NCBI GenBank assembly: GCA_039105265.1
Contig: JAPFFF010000017.1
Location: 2,728,001 to 2,792,000, forward strand
Reading direction: 5' to 3'
DNA length: 64,000 nucleotides
Origin: Tritrichomonas musculus
Lineage: Eukaryota > Parabasalia > Tritrichomonadida > Tritrichomonadidae
Part shown: positions 50,457 to 61,760 of the stretch, one piece after another
Layout of the letters: each line of letters starts with the position of its first letter
Numbering within the stretch: position 1 is the first letter of the stretch
Program-made: the position numbers and the translations under genes
The notes under the pieces: model-generated
Seen by the model: the letters and a program-made list of their open reading frames with translations, nothing else
Databases searched by the model: none
What the model was told of the DNA's origin: nothing

Positions 50457-53400
50457 ATGTTTACGATCGAGCAGAGCGGTCACGTAACAAAAACAAATAC
50501 TATTGACGGACTAATTAACGAATACATTAAAAGATATGTCGATAATTATGTTATCAAAGGCGATTCATCGAACGGTCACGGAATCACAGAGGAACAATTG
50601 AATGAAGCTGTTAACGGATTGCGTGATTATGTCATCAACAATTACGCTTTATCAACTGATATACCTGATGACTTGATTAATGAAGAATCGTTGACGACAA
50701 AAATAAATGAAGCATTAAAAGGATATGCATTGAAGAGTGAAATTCCTGAACCTGTTGATTTGACAGCGTATTATACAAGCGCACAAGCTGATGAGAAGTT
50801 TGTTGATGAAGATGAATTGGCTTATGAATTAGATAAGTATGAAACGAAAACAGTCGCTGAAGGTAAATATATTTCAAAAGACAATATCATAAATGATATT
50901 CCGTTACAAGCCGGAGGAGAGAATATTGATTTTAAAAGCAATGGTCCATATTTGTCTCAATTTCTCAATCAAAATTGTGATAAACTATTATCAGACCTCA
51001 TTCGCTATGGATTTTATATTGATTGCGAAAATTATGATACCGGAAATTATGTCTTTGATAGATACGACGGAACCTATTACAGATTCGTACATGAAACAAA
51101 TAAATCATCAATAATTTATCTCATGATAGACTATAATGATTATAGAGTTGTTCCGAGCGGTTCTTTCGCACCTCCGAAAAATGTCTCTGTTGTCAGGCTC
51201 AACACTCCTGATGTATCTATTGCAACAACAAAAACTCTCAAAGAATTTGTTTCAAGAGATGATATATTATCAAACGAATATTTGACTCAAGAATTATCAA
51301 TCGCTACAAAATTCGTAAACGGAACAACCAATGATGAGGATAAACGAACTTATATCACAAATTTGGACGGCGATTTATGCAACATATTAAAGAAATCATC
51401 ATTAATAGTTAAAGGTTCTTGTAATAATGAAGATATTTCAGGAGAGTATTTGTATGATAGTGAAGACTCGGAATATTATCATTACAAGAAAGGTGAAAAT
51501 ACTTTTTCTATATACTTTTGCTATTACGACGGAGCATTCAGATATAATGAAAGCTTTGTTGTCGATCTAGAATCAGTATGTTATTCATACAAGCTTGAAG
51601 TTTATGATGAATATTGTATACCGAATATGAATTACGTAACAAATAATTATGCATTGAAAACAGATATTCCGGAAGTACTCAAAAATAATGAACTACAATT
51701 GAACATAAAAGAACTATTGCCGGACGAAATGTTTCAGAAATTGATGGCTGAAGATGATAAACCATTATCAGCTCAAGCATCAATGTGTTTAACAAGTATA
51801 GCAGTTAATGAAGGTTTTCAATCGGCTTTGGATGATTGTGCCGAACGATATGTTCCAAAAGATGATTTGAAGAATTACATCACGAGAGATAATTTGAATG
51901 TATCAACTGAATACACAATTGAAATCAAGACATATATGTTTCCTAATATAGGTCCGGTACCAGAAGAATATGAAGAAAACGGAATGGATACATCTCACGT
52001 TTTACCGTTCAAAGAAGGAACACATTTGGTTGGTTATAAAGTAGACAATAGTAGTAATATATTCCATTTTGATATCAGATTCAAGACAAATGAATTATAT
52101 GCTGATGATGAATATAACGTTAAACAACATGAAGCTGAAGGATTTGAAAGTGAAGGTGAGTATTTTGAATTAGTGTGGGATGAAGTTAGTGGAGCAATTT
52201 ATGATAAATATCAATACCTTCCGATAACAATAACATTAGCAGAAACAAATGATGAATTAGCATTGAAGAGTGATATACCTGAACCAATTGATTTGACACC
52301 GTATTATACTAGTGCACAAGCTGATGAGAAGTTTGTTGATGAGGATGAATTGGCTTATGAATTAGATAAGTATGAAACGAAAACAGTCGCAGAAGGAAAA
52401 TATGCAATGAAGAGTGAAATCCCAGAGATTATTGAGGGACAAACAACGATTCAATTCGAAATCGTCAATAATACAATTCCTGATTTGGATTACAACACAT
52501 ATCATGAACTGATTGAGCAATACGGGTTGGATATTGTTTCATCAAACAGTTTTTATACGGGTCATTATGTTCATGTAGACTATTCGTACAATGACAATGA
52601 TGACGAACAACCCTCTCAGATAATGCGTATCGAAGGAAGTGATTCAAGTATTTGGTTTTTGTATCACAGCCATGAATTAATCAATCCAGGAACTGGCGAT
52701 ACACCGGAAGTTTTATCGTGTTCAATTACCAAAACTATCGAACCAACAGACAGAAACGCTTATTCAGCTAGATATGTGTCGAATACTTATGCATTGAAGA
52801 CGGATATAACAGAACCAGTTGACTTGACACCGTATTATACTAGTGCACAAGCTGATGAGAAGTTTGTTGATGAAGATGAATTAGCTTATGAATTAGATAA
52901 GTATGCATTGAAAACAGATATACCAACAATTCCAAATGATTTGGTTAATGAATCTGCATTGAATACTGCATTATACGGAACTGAATTGAATATTGAATAT
53001 CCGAATCCCGTTCGTGATTATATATTTGTAAAACCATACTTACCAGAAACCGATATACATGTGATATTTGATGTTAATTGGGGTTCTAACAAGGATTACA
53101 TTAACAATATTCAACATTTTGATTTGATATTCAAGCCTTATGAAAAATATATGAGAGGGTATAGAATGATGTTAGATAATGGATTATCTATTGTATGGTA
53201 TGACCGTGGCGAATTTATGTTGTGTAATTCAAGCGGCAATACTCAATGGTTAATCAACGTCATTAAAGCACAAATCGAATCACCATTTATTAAAACTGCA
53301 AATGTTGTTGATGAAAATCCAGAACAAATCACAATTCAATGTACACAGAATGAAAGTGGTTGTGTAGTTCCTGATGATGATATAAGAAGAGTATTCACAA

Positions 53401-54476
53401 CCAAAAATATTATCGTCAAATTCAAACGAAATGCTGATGATGCATCATATGAAGAAGTTGAATACGAATACAATTTATATAAAAGTTTGAATATGATTTA
53501 CAAATCAACAAGCAATGAATTAATAAATATTAATTATAATACCCATATCGTTTCATTGAGAGCTGAGGATGATACACTAACCAATATTTATGATGCATCT
53601 ATCACATTAATCCGCAGCCGACCTGTGAATGATGATATGATTTCATCTGTGAAATATGTGAATGATAACTTTGCATTGAAAACAGAATTGACCCGTGCTA
53701 TTGACCAAGTGAAGAGTGAAATTCCTGAACCTGTCGATTTGTCGGGTTATGTATCAAAAAATAATGATGGGTCATTAACGATTAATAGTACCGAAAGTAA
53801 TATTGCAAGTTTCTTTAGTTCTATTGATTCTAATACACTTGCTTTATTTAGATTTGGGTATAATGATACTTATAATACTGTCTTTATGTATAGGTCTTCA
53901 AAAACTGCTGATACTGGTGAAGTATTTATATATGTTGATGGTCATAGATTTCAATCATTTAGCATGTTTGGTACTGTAAGAAATACAACAATTGATTCAA
54001 ATTTACATGTTTCTGGCAAGATAACATCAAACGGTTCAAATACAATCACACATTACTCGCCGATTGAATCATCAATGAACTCTGTTAGTGATTTCGTTAT
54101 AGGTTCTCCGGTGTATATGACAGGTAAGGTTTACAAACATGTTGGTGATGAATGGAAACCATCAACAGCAGATGATACAACTGATTGTATTTGTAGTGTC
54201 AAGACATCAGGAACATGGAAAGAATATGTCGGTATATGTGTCAGAATCGATGAACAAAATAAATGTATAACATTCGCAAGTCATGGTGATTATCTTGTGA
54301 AAGTCAATGATTCATCATGTTATTCAATCGGGGATGAGGTGTTTATCGATAATGAAGACAATAAACTGAAAGTTCTTAGTGGTGAAACTGCGATAACATC
54401 AAAAATAAAACGTATGACTGTCGGAATCATCACAAGCATCATTGATGAAAGAACATTAGCTGTATTCAAAGAGTAA
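50457..54476 (+). CDS. Fibre-like repetitive protein, 1339 aa (C)
   Basis: Longest protein of its type here. ATG 50457 gives MFTIEQSGHV as in B. About 110 N-terminal residues and 150 C-terminal residues match B; the interior is different and longer, with at least three copies of the TSAQADEKFVDEDELAYELDKY block and several unrelated globular inserts. One insert (EIIEGQTTIQFEIVNNTIPDL to SNTYALKTDI, nt 52422-52808) is very close to the fibre of the distant element A. Mosaic evolution of an attachment protein is the simplest reading. Confidence 0.75.
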   Translation: MFTIEQSGHVTKTNTIDGLINEYIKRYVDNYVIKGDSSNGHGITEEQLNEAVNGLRDYVINNYALSTDIPDDLINEESLTTKINEALKGYALKSEIPEPVDLTAYYTSAQADEKFVDEDELAYELDKYETKTVAEGKYISKDNIINDIPLQAGGENIDFKSNGPYLSQFLNQNCDKLLSDLIRYGFYIDCENYDTGNYVFDRYDGTYYRFVHETNKSSIIYLMIDYNDYRVVPSGSFAPPKNVSVVRLNTPDVSIATTKTLKEFVSRDDILSNEYLTQELSIATKFVNGTTNDEDKRTYITNLDGDLCNILKKSSLIVKGSCNNEDISGEYLYDSEDSEYYHYKKGENTFSIYFCYYDGAFRYNESFVVDLESVCYSYKLEVYDEYCIPNMNYVTNNYALKTDIPEVLKNNELQLNIKELLPDEMFQKLMAEDDKPLSAQASMCLTSIAVNEGFQSALDDCAERYVPKDDLKNYITRDNLNVSTEYTIEIKTYMFPNIGPVPEEYEENGMDTSHVLPFKEGTHLVGYKVDNSSNIFHFDIRFKTNELYADDEYNVKQHEAEGFESEGEYFELVWDEVSGAIYDKYQYLPITITLAETNDELALKSDIPEPIDLTPYYTSAQADEKFVDEDELAYELDKYETKTVAEGKYAMKSEIPEIIEGQTTIQFEIVNNTIPDLDYNTYHELIEQYGLDIVSSNSFYTGHYVHVDYSYNDNDDEQPSQIMRIEGSDSSIWFLYHSHELINPGTGDTPEVLSCSITKTIEPTDRNAYSARYVSNTYALKTDITEPVDLTPYYTSAQADEKFVDEDELAYELDKYALKTDIPTIPNDLVNESALNTALYGTELNIEYPNPVRDYIFVKPYLPETDIHVIFDVNWGSNKDYINNIQHFDLIFKPYEKYMRGYRMMLDNGLSIVWYDRGEFMLCNSSGNTQWLINVIKAQIESPFIKTANVVDENPEQITIQCTQNESGCVVPDDDIRRVFTTKNIIVKFKRNADDASYEEVEYEYNLYKSLNMIYKSTSNELININYNTHIVSLRAEDDTLTNIYDASITLIRSRPVNDDMISSVKYVNDNFALKTELTRAIDQVKSEIPEPVDLSGYVSKNNDGSLTINSTESNIASFFSSIDSNTLALFRFGYNDTYNTVFMYRSSKTADTGEVFIYVDGHRFQSFSMFGTVRNTTIDSNLHVSGKITSNGSNTITHYSPIESSMNSVSDFVIGSPVYMTGKVYKHVGDEWKPSTADDTTDCICSVKTSGTWKEYVGICVRIDEQNKCITFASHGDYLVKVNDSSCYSIGDEVFIDNEDNKLKVLSGETAITSKIKRMTVGIITSIIDERTLAVFKE
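52422..52808 (+). other. Fibre segment of C shared with element A
   Basis: About 130 codons matching nt 10970-11352 (reverse strand) with long exact base runs, for instance TCACAGCCATGAATTAATCA. The similarity at DNA level far exceeds that of the replication and integration genes between the two elements. Confidence 0.8.
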
Positions 54477-54528
54477 ATCAATTGAAATTCATTCATGAAC
54501 GGCATTTTAGCCTTTTATTTTGATTTCG

Positions 54529-54609
54529 ATTGAAGGTTAAAAATATCTCTTTTGATATCCCTTTTTATTTTTGTGATTCTTTGACTGTTTTCCGTTCATG
54601 GGCGGCATT
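54529..54609. repeat. Dispersed intergenic repeat, C, before 354-aa gene
   Basis: Unit with ATTGAAGGTTAAAAATATC and the tail GTTTTCCGTTCATGGGCGGC; followed by a partial unit at 54632. Confidence 0.7.
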
Positions 54610-54631
54610 TTAGCCTTTTATTTCGTTTTCA

Positions 54632-54681
54632 ATTGAAGGTTAAAAATATCTCTTTTTATATCCCTTTTTATTTTTCATTTT
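54632..54681. repeat. Left inverted repeat flanking C 354-aa gene
   Basis: As in B (33591-33640); partner at 55766-55808. Confidence 0.8.
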
Positions 54682-54701
54682 GATTTTTTATTTTTTATAA
54701 A

Positions 54702-55766
54702 ATGACCGTCAGTCAAACAAATCAAAACAATGAAAGCTCTTCAATCGTTGAGACCTCATCAGTCAAATCATTCAATCCAAATCAACTAATGATTGAACAA
54801 GCAAACAGACTTCTTAATTTGTTCCTCAGTGATAAACAAATCAGAAATAATATTTTGTCAAAATCTGCAAAAGAAGACATTGAACGACTGTTTGATTTGA
54901 TTGAAGGTAATCGTTCAAAGTATGTGTTAAAGATTCAGCGATACAGTGATTTAATGGATAATGTATTTAACGCATTCAAAGCCATACCGTCCATTAATGA
55001 CCTTCATTCATCAAAACCAGTGATTCCGGTCTTTGAAGAAATAAAGAAAGAACGTACAGACAATGTTGAGATAAAGAAATTCATCAGAAAATGTAACTTT
55101 GAATTCATGGGTTATCATTGCAATCATTCAACAATAGATGAAAAGTGCGATAAGATATATAAAAACATTACTGACGTATATAAAAGCGCTGAGTACGGAG
55201 TTTACAAACGATTTGTATCAAAATGTGTATCTATCATGAGATGTATTTGCATTAACGATGATGCTGAGAGTTATGTTATGACTGAAGAAGATAAGGAAAT
55301 GATGAGATGCGGATGTTATACACCGCCAGACACATATGAGGTTTGGATGCTACGAATCGACCCGTCATTGATTCAAGACGTCATTGATAACATTATTCAA
55401 TTGAACGGAAAGATAGCTGAATGTAATTCAAAATCAGTCAAAACATGTTCAAAATGTGAAGCCATTAAACGAAAGTATGAATATTGTGTTCGCGAGCTAC
55501 AAGATATGAGAGATGATTTGAAAGAACAAACAAAAGCTGATGAAGAATACAAAGAACAACCAGCTGAGAACAAATATAATATTGATTCATTTATGACAAA
55601 GAACTACCCGACCATGGAACGATTCACACTATCTGACGTCCAAAAGAAGTATAAAACATCATTCGGATTGTTTGTGAAGCAAGATGAACTGGCATCAATG
55701 ATTGAAAAAACAGGTAGATTCAATATAACGTCGTCAAAGAACGTCAAATATGTTAACAGAAAGTGA
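54702..55766 (+). CDS. Cys-rich protein of unknown role, 354 aa (C)
   Basis: C copy of 33661-34725 with few changes (MTVSQTNQNN, KIQRYSD, KKERTDN). The Cys/His-rich centre and the inverted repeats on both sides are retained. Confidence 0.65.
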   Translation: MTVSQTNQNNESSSIVETSSVKSFNPNQLMIEQANRLLNLFLSDKQIRNNILSKSAKEDIERLFDLIEGNRSKYVLKIQRYSDLMDNVFNAFKAIPSINDLHSSKPVIPVFEEIKKERTDNVEIKKFIRKCNFEFMGYHCNHSTIDEKCDKIYKNITDVYKSAEYGVYKRFVSKCVSIMRCICINDDAESYVMTEEDKEMMRCGCYTPPDTYEVWMLRIDPSLIQDVIDNIIQLNGKIAECNSKSVKTCSKCEAIKRKYEYCVRELQDMRDDLKEQTKADEEYKEQPAENKYNIDSFMTKNYPTMERFTLSDVQKKYKTSFGLFVKQDELASMIEKTGRFNITSSKNVKYVNRK

Positions 55767-55808
55767 AAATGAAAAGGGATATAAAAAGAGATATTTTTAA
55801 CCTTCAAT
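55766..55808. repeat. Right inverted repeat flanking C 354-aa gene
   Basis: Reverse complement of 54632-54681 with the same 7-bp gap seen in B. Confidence 0.8.
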
Positions 55809-55821
55809 CGAAAACGAAATA

Positions 55822-55893
55822 ATGACCTATATTTTAGGTATCAGTCATCAAAATCATTCAATGATTATTATTTTTAGTGTTTCAATCGAATGA
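55822..55893 (+). CDS. Micro-ORF MTYILGISHQ, 23 codons (C)
   Basis: C counterpart of 34781-34855, keeping the frame to SVSIE. The change between copies includes a three-base length difference (IIII against III) that keeps the frame. Confidence 0.3.
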   Translation: MTYILGISHQNHSMIIIFSVSIE

Positions 55894-55977
55894 AACCAAT
55901 GATAACAAAAAGAGCTATTAAAAGGGGTAATTTTAACCTTCAGTGGAGTACAAAAATAAAACATATTAATGCATCAT

Positions 55978-56625
55978 TTAAATCAAATCATGTTGCTGTT
56001 TAAATCGATTGATATATACACCGACTGGTTTATTTTCAACATCACGAAGTGAAACAAATTCATTGCCTGATTTATTTGTATTGATATGAAGAATTTTATA
56101 AATATTATCAGTAATCTTTGCATAAAAAATGTCTTCATTATTTGATTCATCAAAGTAATAATAATACTTGTTTTCTTCAAACTCTCTTCTTTCTGTCTTT
56201 GTTTCATAGAAATCAATAATCATAGCTTCATCAGGTATATCATCAACAAACTCATATTGAATACTTAGATGTGATGATTTATTTTGTTGATTTTCTGTCG
56301 GTGAAACCCATCGAAGATTAGATAAATGATAATCACTCCTATCATGACTGATATGATCGACTTGAGTTTTATGTTCAGGGTCATCATTAGTTATAAATTG
56401 CTTTGCTACAAGAATATGTTTATAATATTTTTTGTTATTTAGGCTTACACACGGATAAACATTTTGTCTGTATTCACCTTCAGCTATTATTTTTCCTGTT
56501 TTCTTATTCTTGATGTTATAAGGGAAAGTTGTTTGAATCTCATAATCACTTTCAAAACCTTTTAATGGTTCAAATTCGGCTTCATTTTCAGTTTCAATTT
56601 GTGCTTGTTCAGTTGGTTGACTCAT
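55978..56625 (-). CDS. HNH endonuclease, 215 aa (C)
   Basis: C copy of 34895-35542. HNH core HKTQVDHISHDRSDYHLSNL identical; differences cluster near residues 38-50 (NKKTGKIIAEGEY). TTTATTTTTG box at 56632-56641. An additional short inverted repeat copy (about 55911-55942) lies between this gene and the micro-ORF in C. Confidence 0.85.
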   Translation of the reverse strand: MSQPTEQAQIETENEAEFEPLKGFESDYEIQTTFPYNIKNKKTGKIIAEGEYRQNVYPCVSLNNKKYYKHILVAKQFITNDDPEHKTQVDHISHDRSDYHLSNLRWVSPTENQQNKSSHLSIQYEFVDDIPDEAMIIDFYETKTERREFEENKYYYYFDESNNEDIFYAKITDNIYKILHINTNKSGNEFVSLRDVENKPVGVYINRFKQQHDLI

Positions 56626-56631
56626 TTATAA

Positions 56632-56641
56632 CAAAAATAAA
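56632..56641 (-). promoter_or_regulatory. TTTATTTTTG promoter-like motif, C HNH gene
   Basis: Reverse-strand exact motif six bases before the start at 56625. Confidence 0.5.
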
Positions 56642-56679
56642 AAAATGATTTTTTAAAATAAAATCATCAAATTAATTGT

Positions 56680-59600
56680 TTAATGGTTTTCAATGAAATA
56701 GCTTGATGCATTCATTCCGTAAATGTAGGGACAACAACACTGATTCGATAACACTAACATTTTTGAATGTGCTGCTGTTAAAGCATTTTTGATAACAGTT
56801 ATTTTACTCATCAGTTGTGAATTCATTTGAAGGTTTATATTCTTTCCTTTCATTACTGATTGCTTATCAATGACATTTTTGTAATCACTTGATTTGATGT
56901 TGTTCTTCTTCAATGAAACACCTTTGAGCTTTAATGAAATTGTTTTGTCATCTGACCATATCGTATAACATTTAGCGCATAAAGCAACTTGATTTGCTCC
57001 GAACTTTTCTACACAACAACCGAGAATCTTTTTCTCATCATATACATCATTGATTGCAGGATTTGGCATAAAGCTATAAATGTGTTTGTCATAAAATGTT
57101 TTGTCTTTGATGACGTAATCAAACAGCTGATTAATCGGTTTATTCATATCACCAGCGATTGACATGTAAAGGCTGTCTGTATCGACCGAGTTAAAATGAA
57201 TCTTATTCATGTCAATGCATTTGTATAGAAAGTCATAAAGGAAAGTCAAATACCAATATTTCGCATTGTCTAATGTCCAGAATGATTCCTGAAGACATGT
57301 AGTGCATTTGAATGAATGAGGTTGTGATTGTATCAAATAACAATCATTTGACAATTTACATCCATTGCGATAAGTATCGGATGCAATCAATTGAAAGGCT
57401 TTATTTTTATCAACAATTCTGACTTTGTTGAAGTTCTCTGAATTCATACCGTCATATCCGTAACTACCGTTCATACTAATCTTATAGAACTTTTCATTAC
57501 CTTTTGTCTTTCCCGACAATATATCTTGACGCTTCTTCATAAACTCGCAAACAAATTGATTGAATCCGTCATGAGCTTCATATAAACTTAAGCTCTTAAT
57601 GTCATCAATGATAAGTCCGTGATCAATTAAAAACCATAAATAATAATTCGAGAACGTCATAAAAGTACCGCATGTATCAAGCAACATTGTCAGCTTTCTT
57701 GTTTCTTTATCGGCTGAATTCAGTTTATTGTCTTTCATGTATTTGTACATATAACTCCCTATCGTTTGTTCATCATTCATTATATTGATATTTCTAAACA
57801 CAGGGGGAAAGTTAATCAAATCATTGATTTTATTTTTCGGACATCTCAATTTGACTTCAGCTTTGAATATAAACTCAGGGTTTGCATCAAATCGCTTCTT
57901 TGATTGAATGATATTCATTGCAGTATTAAGAACCTTTTCATTCTTGTTTCCTTGTTCATCATAAACATCAAATCGTTTTATAAATGAACCAGGCATGAAC
58001 ATGATTCCTCCGTGATAAGGATTAAATGAATGTTTTACTGAACTGAATGAAGAGGGATACAATGAATTGAAATCAATTCCCGCTACATGTGAGACTATGT
58101 TTGAAGTGTCATAGCTGATGATTCTGTCATTAACGGCATCATATTTGAGTTTATTGATTAATGTTTGACCTCTGATGTTCACTCGATGAAGTACATTTGA
58201 TAATCCTCCCGTTATGTTCTCTCTCAAATTGTAGTATTCTTTTTCATCAGTTATGAGTGTCGGAAGGTGATGGAGCTTGCAGAATTTCTTCAATTGTATT
58301 TTGGTTCTTGTTATCTTGTCATCATCTCTTTGTCTCAAACGATTACATTCAGCGCAAGCCAACAAACAGTTATCAATCTGATGTCCTTTGTTGTTATCTA
58401 TTCTGTCAAGAGTTGGTTTGTTTTCATATGTGAAGTGTTCGCCACATAAATGACATTTACCTGTTTCATTTGATTCATACAATTTCATGAAAGCATCAAA
58501 ATCTTTTTCACTAACACATTTTGATATATCTCGCTGATTTTCTTTCGTCTGGTTATGTTTCATGTCTTGCTTTCGATAGTTATCACATTTATTTAACCAC
58601 CATTTCATTGATGGTTTGAATGTATTTGATTTATTGATGATTTCATAGTCGTTCTTCGGATTGAAATCTTTATAAGCAAGAGCATATTTGATGCATGAAG
58701 CGTTCTTCGATAATGAAAGATTGCTAATCAAATCAACTTTGTATTCAGCATTCATTTGAATAAGGTTGTCAATAGGATTAATCATCATTTCAACATCATT
58801 GTCATTGTATGATAACAAATAATCCCAACGTGTTGCAAACCTCTTTGAATCAATCAAATACTCTTCATAATCAGCTTTTGTTAATGGATTCTTTTGATTG
58901 AGATAACTGTAGAAGTCTTCATATTTGAATGGTTCACTCTTTGATAACACTTCATTATAATTATCACTGTTGATTGCTTCATAAGGAAATACACCTTTCG
59001 AACTGTTAGATATACCTCCGAAATCGATTCCAAACTGTTTGAGCGTACCTCCGGCAACAAATGCTTGTGCATCAATGAATCGTAATCGAACGGGATACTT
59101 TGATGATTTCAATATGAATTGTTTCAGTGATGTAGCAGTTCCAATCATTCCGCTATCGATAGACCAATGATTTTTAATCAATTGCTCTTTGAATAAGTTT
59201 GAATCAAATCGTGATGAATTAAAACCGAATACTGTTATCGTTAGCAGTGATGTATCTATTTTATTGAGTTCATCTTCTGATTTATCTTTAATAAAGCTCT
59301 TCAAATGATTCAATTTATCAACATACACATCACAGCCAACAACAAATAACCAGTCAATCCATTTGGCAATGAATTCATTTGTTCTTATATCAAAGTTCTT
59401 TGTTATCAAACCTTTATCAAGTTTCACACATGATGAAACACTCAAAGGAATCAATCGAGAATTGATAACTGATTTATTACTGACTTTCTTTTCAATCTTT
59501 TGCTCCATTGTTTCAAAATCATAAGTGATATAATGAATTGTTGGCTTCCATTCAAGTTCATATGAAAGACAATACAAATAAACAGGATTGTTTAAAATGT

Positions 59601-61221
59601 GCGGGCAGTACGGTAAAGCTTCTCGTGAAGGTATGAAATCCTTTTTGAATTTGCCTCCTAGCTTCTCACATTTATCTACATGTCTGTTGAATCTGTCAAT
59701 ATGTTCATGACCTTTGTGAATATATGAACCGCATTGCGGGCATATATGAATGTTTGTTAATGCTTCAGCATTGATGATGTACATTATGTGAAGTATCTTA
59801 TCCTTTGAATATAACAGAGCTGAAAACGTTTTGTTTGATTCGTCTGTGTTATGCCATTGATCCTGTAAATCATAAATATGTTTCTCTTTGTCATATTCAT
59901 AGATGTTGACATTAATGTTATGCTTCTTCGCTGATTCTTTCATTTCTTCAATCGTGATACCTTTGAATGAGTTTATTAATTGTTTTGCTGCTTTTGTAGG
60001 TTTCTTTGTATAACTCAAACCGTGGTCTTTACATAATATTTTCTTTGCTGCTGCTGTTCTGTCAGAGATTGTGAACGGTCTTTTCATTAATTCTCTATTC
60101 AAACAGCAAGCAAGAAATCGATACCAACACAAACAATCATCAACGTTATCAATAATGATATATTTATTTTTAATGAATTCTTTTGGTAAATCATCAATCT
60201 TTCCTGTTATCTTAACAACTCGTGAGATTGTAAACGAAACACTCCAAACGATACATAATTTGATGTTTGAAGTAGTGGTTTCATATTCATGTATTTTTGA
60301 TTCAACATACAGTTTAACTTTGTCAATATCTTTACTCTCTCTGACTATTATCGGAATTGATGATTTATAGTTTTTCCATTTGATTTCACTTGCCTCATAT
60401 GTATATCTTTCACTTTCATTCTTTGGCGGAATCTCAAATATGCCTGTCAATTGAAAATATATTTTGAACGGTTTCACTTCTTGTTTAAATACTGTTTCAG
60501 TCAAATATTCATTAATGCTTTCAATTGATGATACACCGTTTTTGTAATATATTTTAATCGGTTCTTTACTGTCTTCATCTAATCGTTCAACCTTTTCACT
60601 ATCGTTTGGGTATTGGTCAATGAAATGACTGCAAGCTTCTACTGCTTCATCAAAGTTCTCAGGTTCATTGATTATGAAATATGAGTCATGTTTTGAATGA
60701 ACACCTTTATAGCTAAACTTTTTGAGGTATTCAATTAATTCAGCATTTTCATTGTTGAATCGAATGTCTTCATATCGTTGAGGCTGTTTGTTTGTCTTTG
60801 GTGGTAATGGTCTCAATAATATATTATCAGATTTAATTAATTGAAGAGCTTTGTTTAGAGCATCATGAGCTATTTTAATGTTGGCCTCGATTTGTTTTTG
60901 TTTTAGTTGTTGTTCATCATCTTGTTCTTCTTCTTCAAATTGTTCCTCTTCCTCCTCCTCTTCTTCTGGTTCTTCTGCTTCTTTCTTCATTCTGTTAACG
61001 AAAGCTAATATTGTTGTATCATTGATTCTATCACCTTCATGTTCTCTAAAACCGAATGAATTCAGATAGTTTTCTAAGATTGATTTGAAATGTTTAACAT
61101 CATAATCACTAGGTTTAGATGTTGACAAACGAGGTTTTAATTGAAGTTCATTATTGATATACCTGATTTGTTCAATAACAAATGATTTGGTATCTTTTTG
61201 ATAGTAATAACGAGAACTCAT
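56680..61221 (-). CDS. polB: Protein-primed DNA polymerase B, 1513 aa (C)
   Basis: Same domains as B: acidic N-terminus, OTU-like VDDCLCWYRFLACCL, CPQCGSY zinc-like motif, exonuclease YDFET / NSSRFDSN / YNDNDVE, HNH domain (about 58310-58510), polymerase DFNSLYPS, KISMNGSYGYDG, DTDSLY. It is 22 residues shorter than B because it lacks B's small inserts. Looks intact. Confidence 0.95.
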   Translation of the reverse strand: MSSRYYYQKDTKSFVIEQIRYINNELQLKPRLSTSKPSDYDVKHFKSILENYLNSFGFREHEGDRINDTTILAFVNRMKKEAEEPEEEEEEEEQFEEEEQDDEQQLKQKQIEANIKIAHDALNKALQLIKSDNILLRPLPPKTNKQPQRYEDIRFNNENAELIEYLKKFSYKGVHSKHDSYFIINEPENFDEAVEACSHFIDQYPNDSEKVERLDEDSKEPIKIYYKNGVSSIESINEYLTETVFKQEVKPFKIYFQLTGIFEIPPKNESERYTYEASEIKWKNYKSSIPIIVRESKDIDKVKLYVESKIHEYETTTSNIKLCIVWSVSFTISRVVKITGKIDDLPKEFIKNKYIIIDNVDDCLCWYRFLACCLNRELMKRPFTISDRTAAAKKILCKDHGLSYTKKPTKAAKQLINSFKGITIEEMKESAKKHNINVNIYEYDKEKHIYDLQDQWHNTDESNKTFSALLYSKDKILHIMYIINAEALTNIHICPQCGSYIHKGHEHIDRFNRHVDKCEKLGGKFKKDFIPSREALPYCPHILNNPVYLYCLSYELEWKPTIHYITYDFETMEQKIEKKVSNKSVINSRLIPLSVSSCVKLDKGLITKNFDIRTNEFIAKWIDWLFVVGCDVYVDKLNHLKSFIKDKSEDELNKIDTSLLTITVFGFNSSRFDSNLFKEQLIKNHWSIDSGMIGTATSLKQFILKSSKYPVRLRFIDAQAFVAGGTLKQFGIDFGGISNSSKGVFPYEAINSDNYNEVLSKSEPFKYEDFYSYLNQKNPLTKADYEEYLIDSKRFATRWDYLLSYNDNDVEMMINPIDNLIQMNAEYKVDLISNLSLSKNASCIKYALAYKDFNPKNDYEIINKSNTFKPSMKWWLNKCDNYRKQDMKHNQTKENQRDISKCVSEKDFDAFMKLYESNETGKCHLCGEHFTYENKPTLDRIDNNKGHQIDNCLLACAECNRLRQRDDDKITRTKIQLKKFCKLHHLPTLITDEKEYYNLRENITGGLSNVLHRVNIRGQTLINKLKYDAVNDRIISYDTSNIVSHVAGIDFNSLYPSSFSSVKHSFNPYHGGIMFMPGSFIKRFDVYDEQGNKNEKVLNTAMNIIQSKKRFDANPEFIFKAEVKLRCPKNKINDLINFPPVFRNINIMNDEQTIGSYMYKYMKDNKLNSADKETRKLTMLLDTCGTFMTFSNYYLWFLIDHGLIIDDIKSLSLYEAHDGFNQFVCEFMKKRQDILSGKTKGNEKFYKISMNGSYGYDGMNSENFNKVRIVDKNKAFQLIASDTYRNGCKLSNDCYLIQSQPHSFKCTTCLQESFWTLDNAKYWYLTFLYDFLYKCIDMNKIHFNSVDTDSLYMSIAGDMNKPINQLFDYVIKDKTFYDKHIYSFMPNPAINDVYDEKKILGCCVEKFGANQVALCAKCYTIWSDDKTISLKLKGVSLKKNNIKSSDYKNVIDKQSVMKGKNINLQMNSQLMSKITVIKNALTAAHSKMLVLSNQCCCPYIYGMNASSYFIENH

Positions 61222-61316
61222 TTATGATATAATTAAAAAATCAAATTATTTGAATTTTGAAAAAATGTTAAATCAAAAAATAAAAAAAATAATTAGAGTT
61301 TTTTTATTTCATTGAA

Positions 61317-61724
61317 ATGACAGAATTAAGAGAGATAATGAAGCATGTTGAAGAAATACATCATTTGTTAACAATATTAATTGCTAAATCAGATGATAAT
61401 GAAGGTTCATTTGACAATGACAATAATGATTCATCAGATGAAGAGAATCAAATAAAAGATGATAAACCAAAACGAGCTTTATTCAATTCATCAAAGTTCT
61501 TGAACGCTCATGACCGTGAATTAGTTATACAGTTCCTTGATGATGAACGAATGAAAGAAATAATGAAACTACCACAACATAAACAAGCATCATTTGCAAA
61601 ACAATTGATTCAAAAGCATTTAAATATAAATATAACATCATACATGATTAACAGGATTCTCACATTCAAAAGGCAACAGACGCATGACAATGATAATGAC
61701 AATGATAATAAAAAGAGCTATTAA
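61317..61724 (+). CDS. Conserved protein next to PolB, 135 aa (C)
   Basis: C copy of 40300-40707, starting MTELREIMKHVEEIHHLL. Core FNSSKFLNAHDRELVIQFL identical. Divergent from PolB. Confidence 0.7.
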   Translation: MTELREIMKHVEEIHHLLTILIAKSDDNEGSFDNDNNDSSDEENQIKDDKPKRALFNSSKFLNAHDRELVIQFLDDERMKEIMKLPQHKQASFAKQLIQKHLNINITSYMINRILTFKRQQTHDNDNDNDNKKSY

Positions 61725-61760
61725 AAGGGGTAATTTTAACCTTCAATTGAAATCAAATAA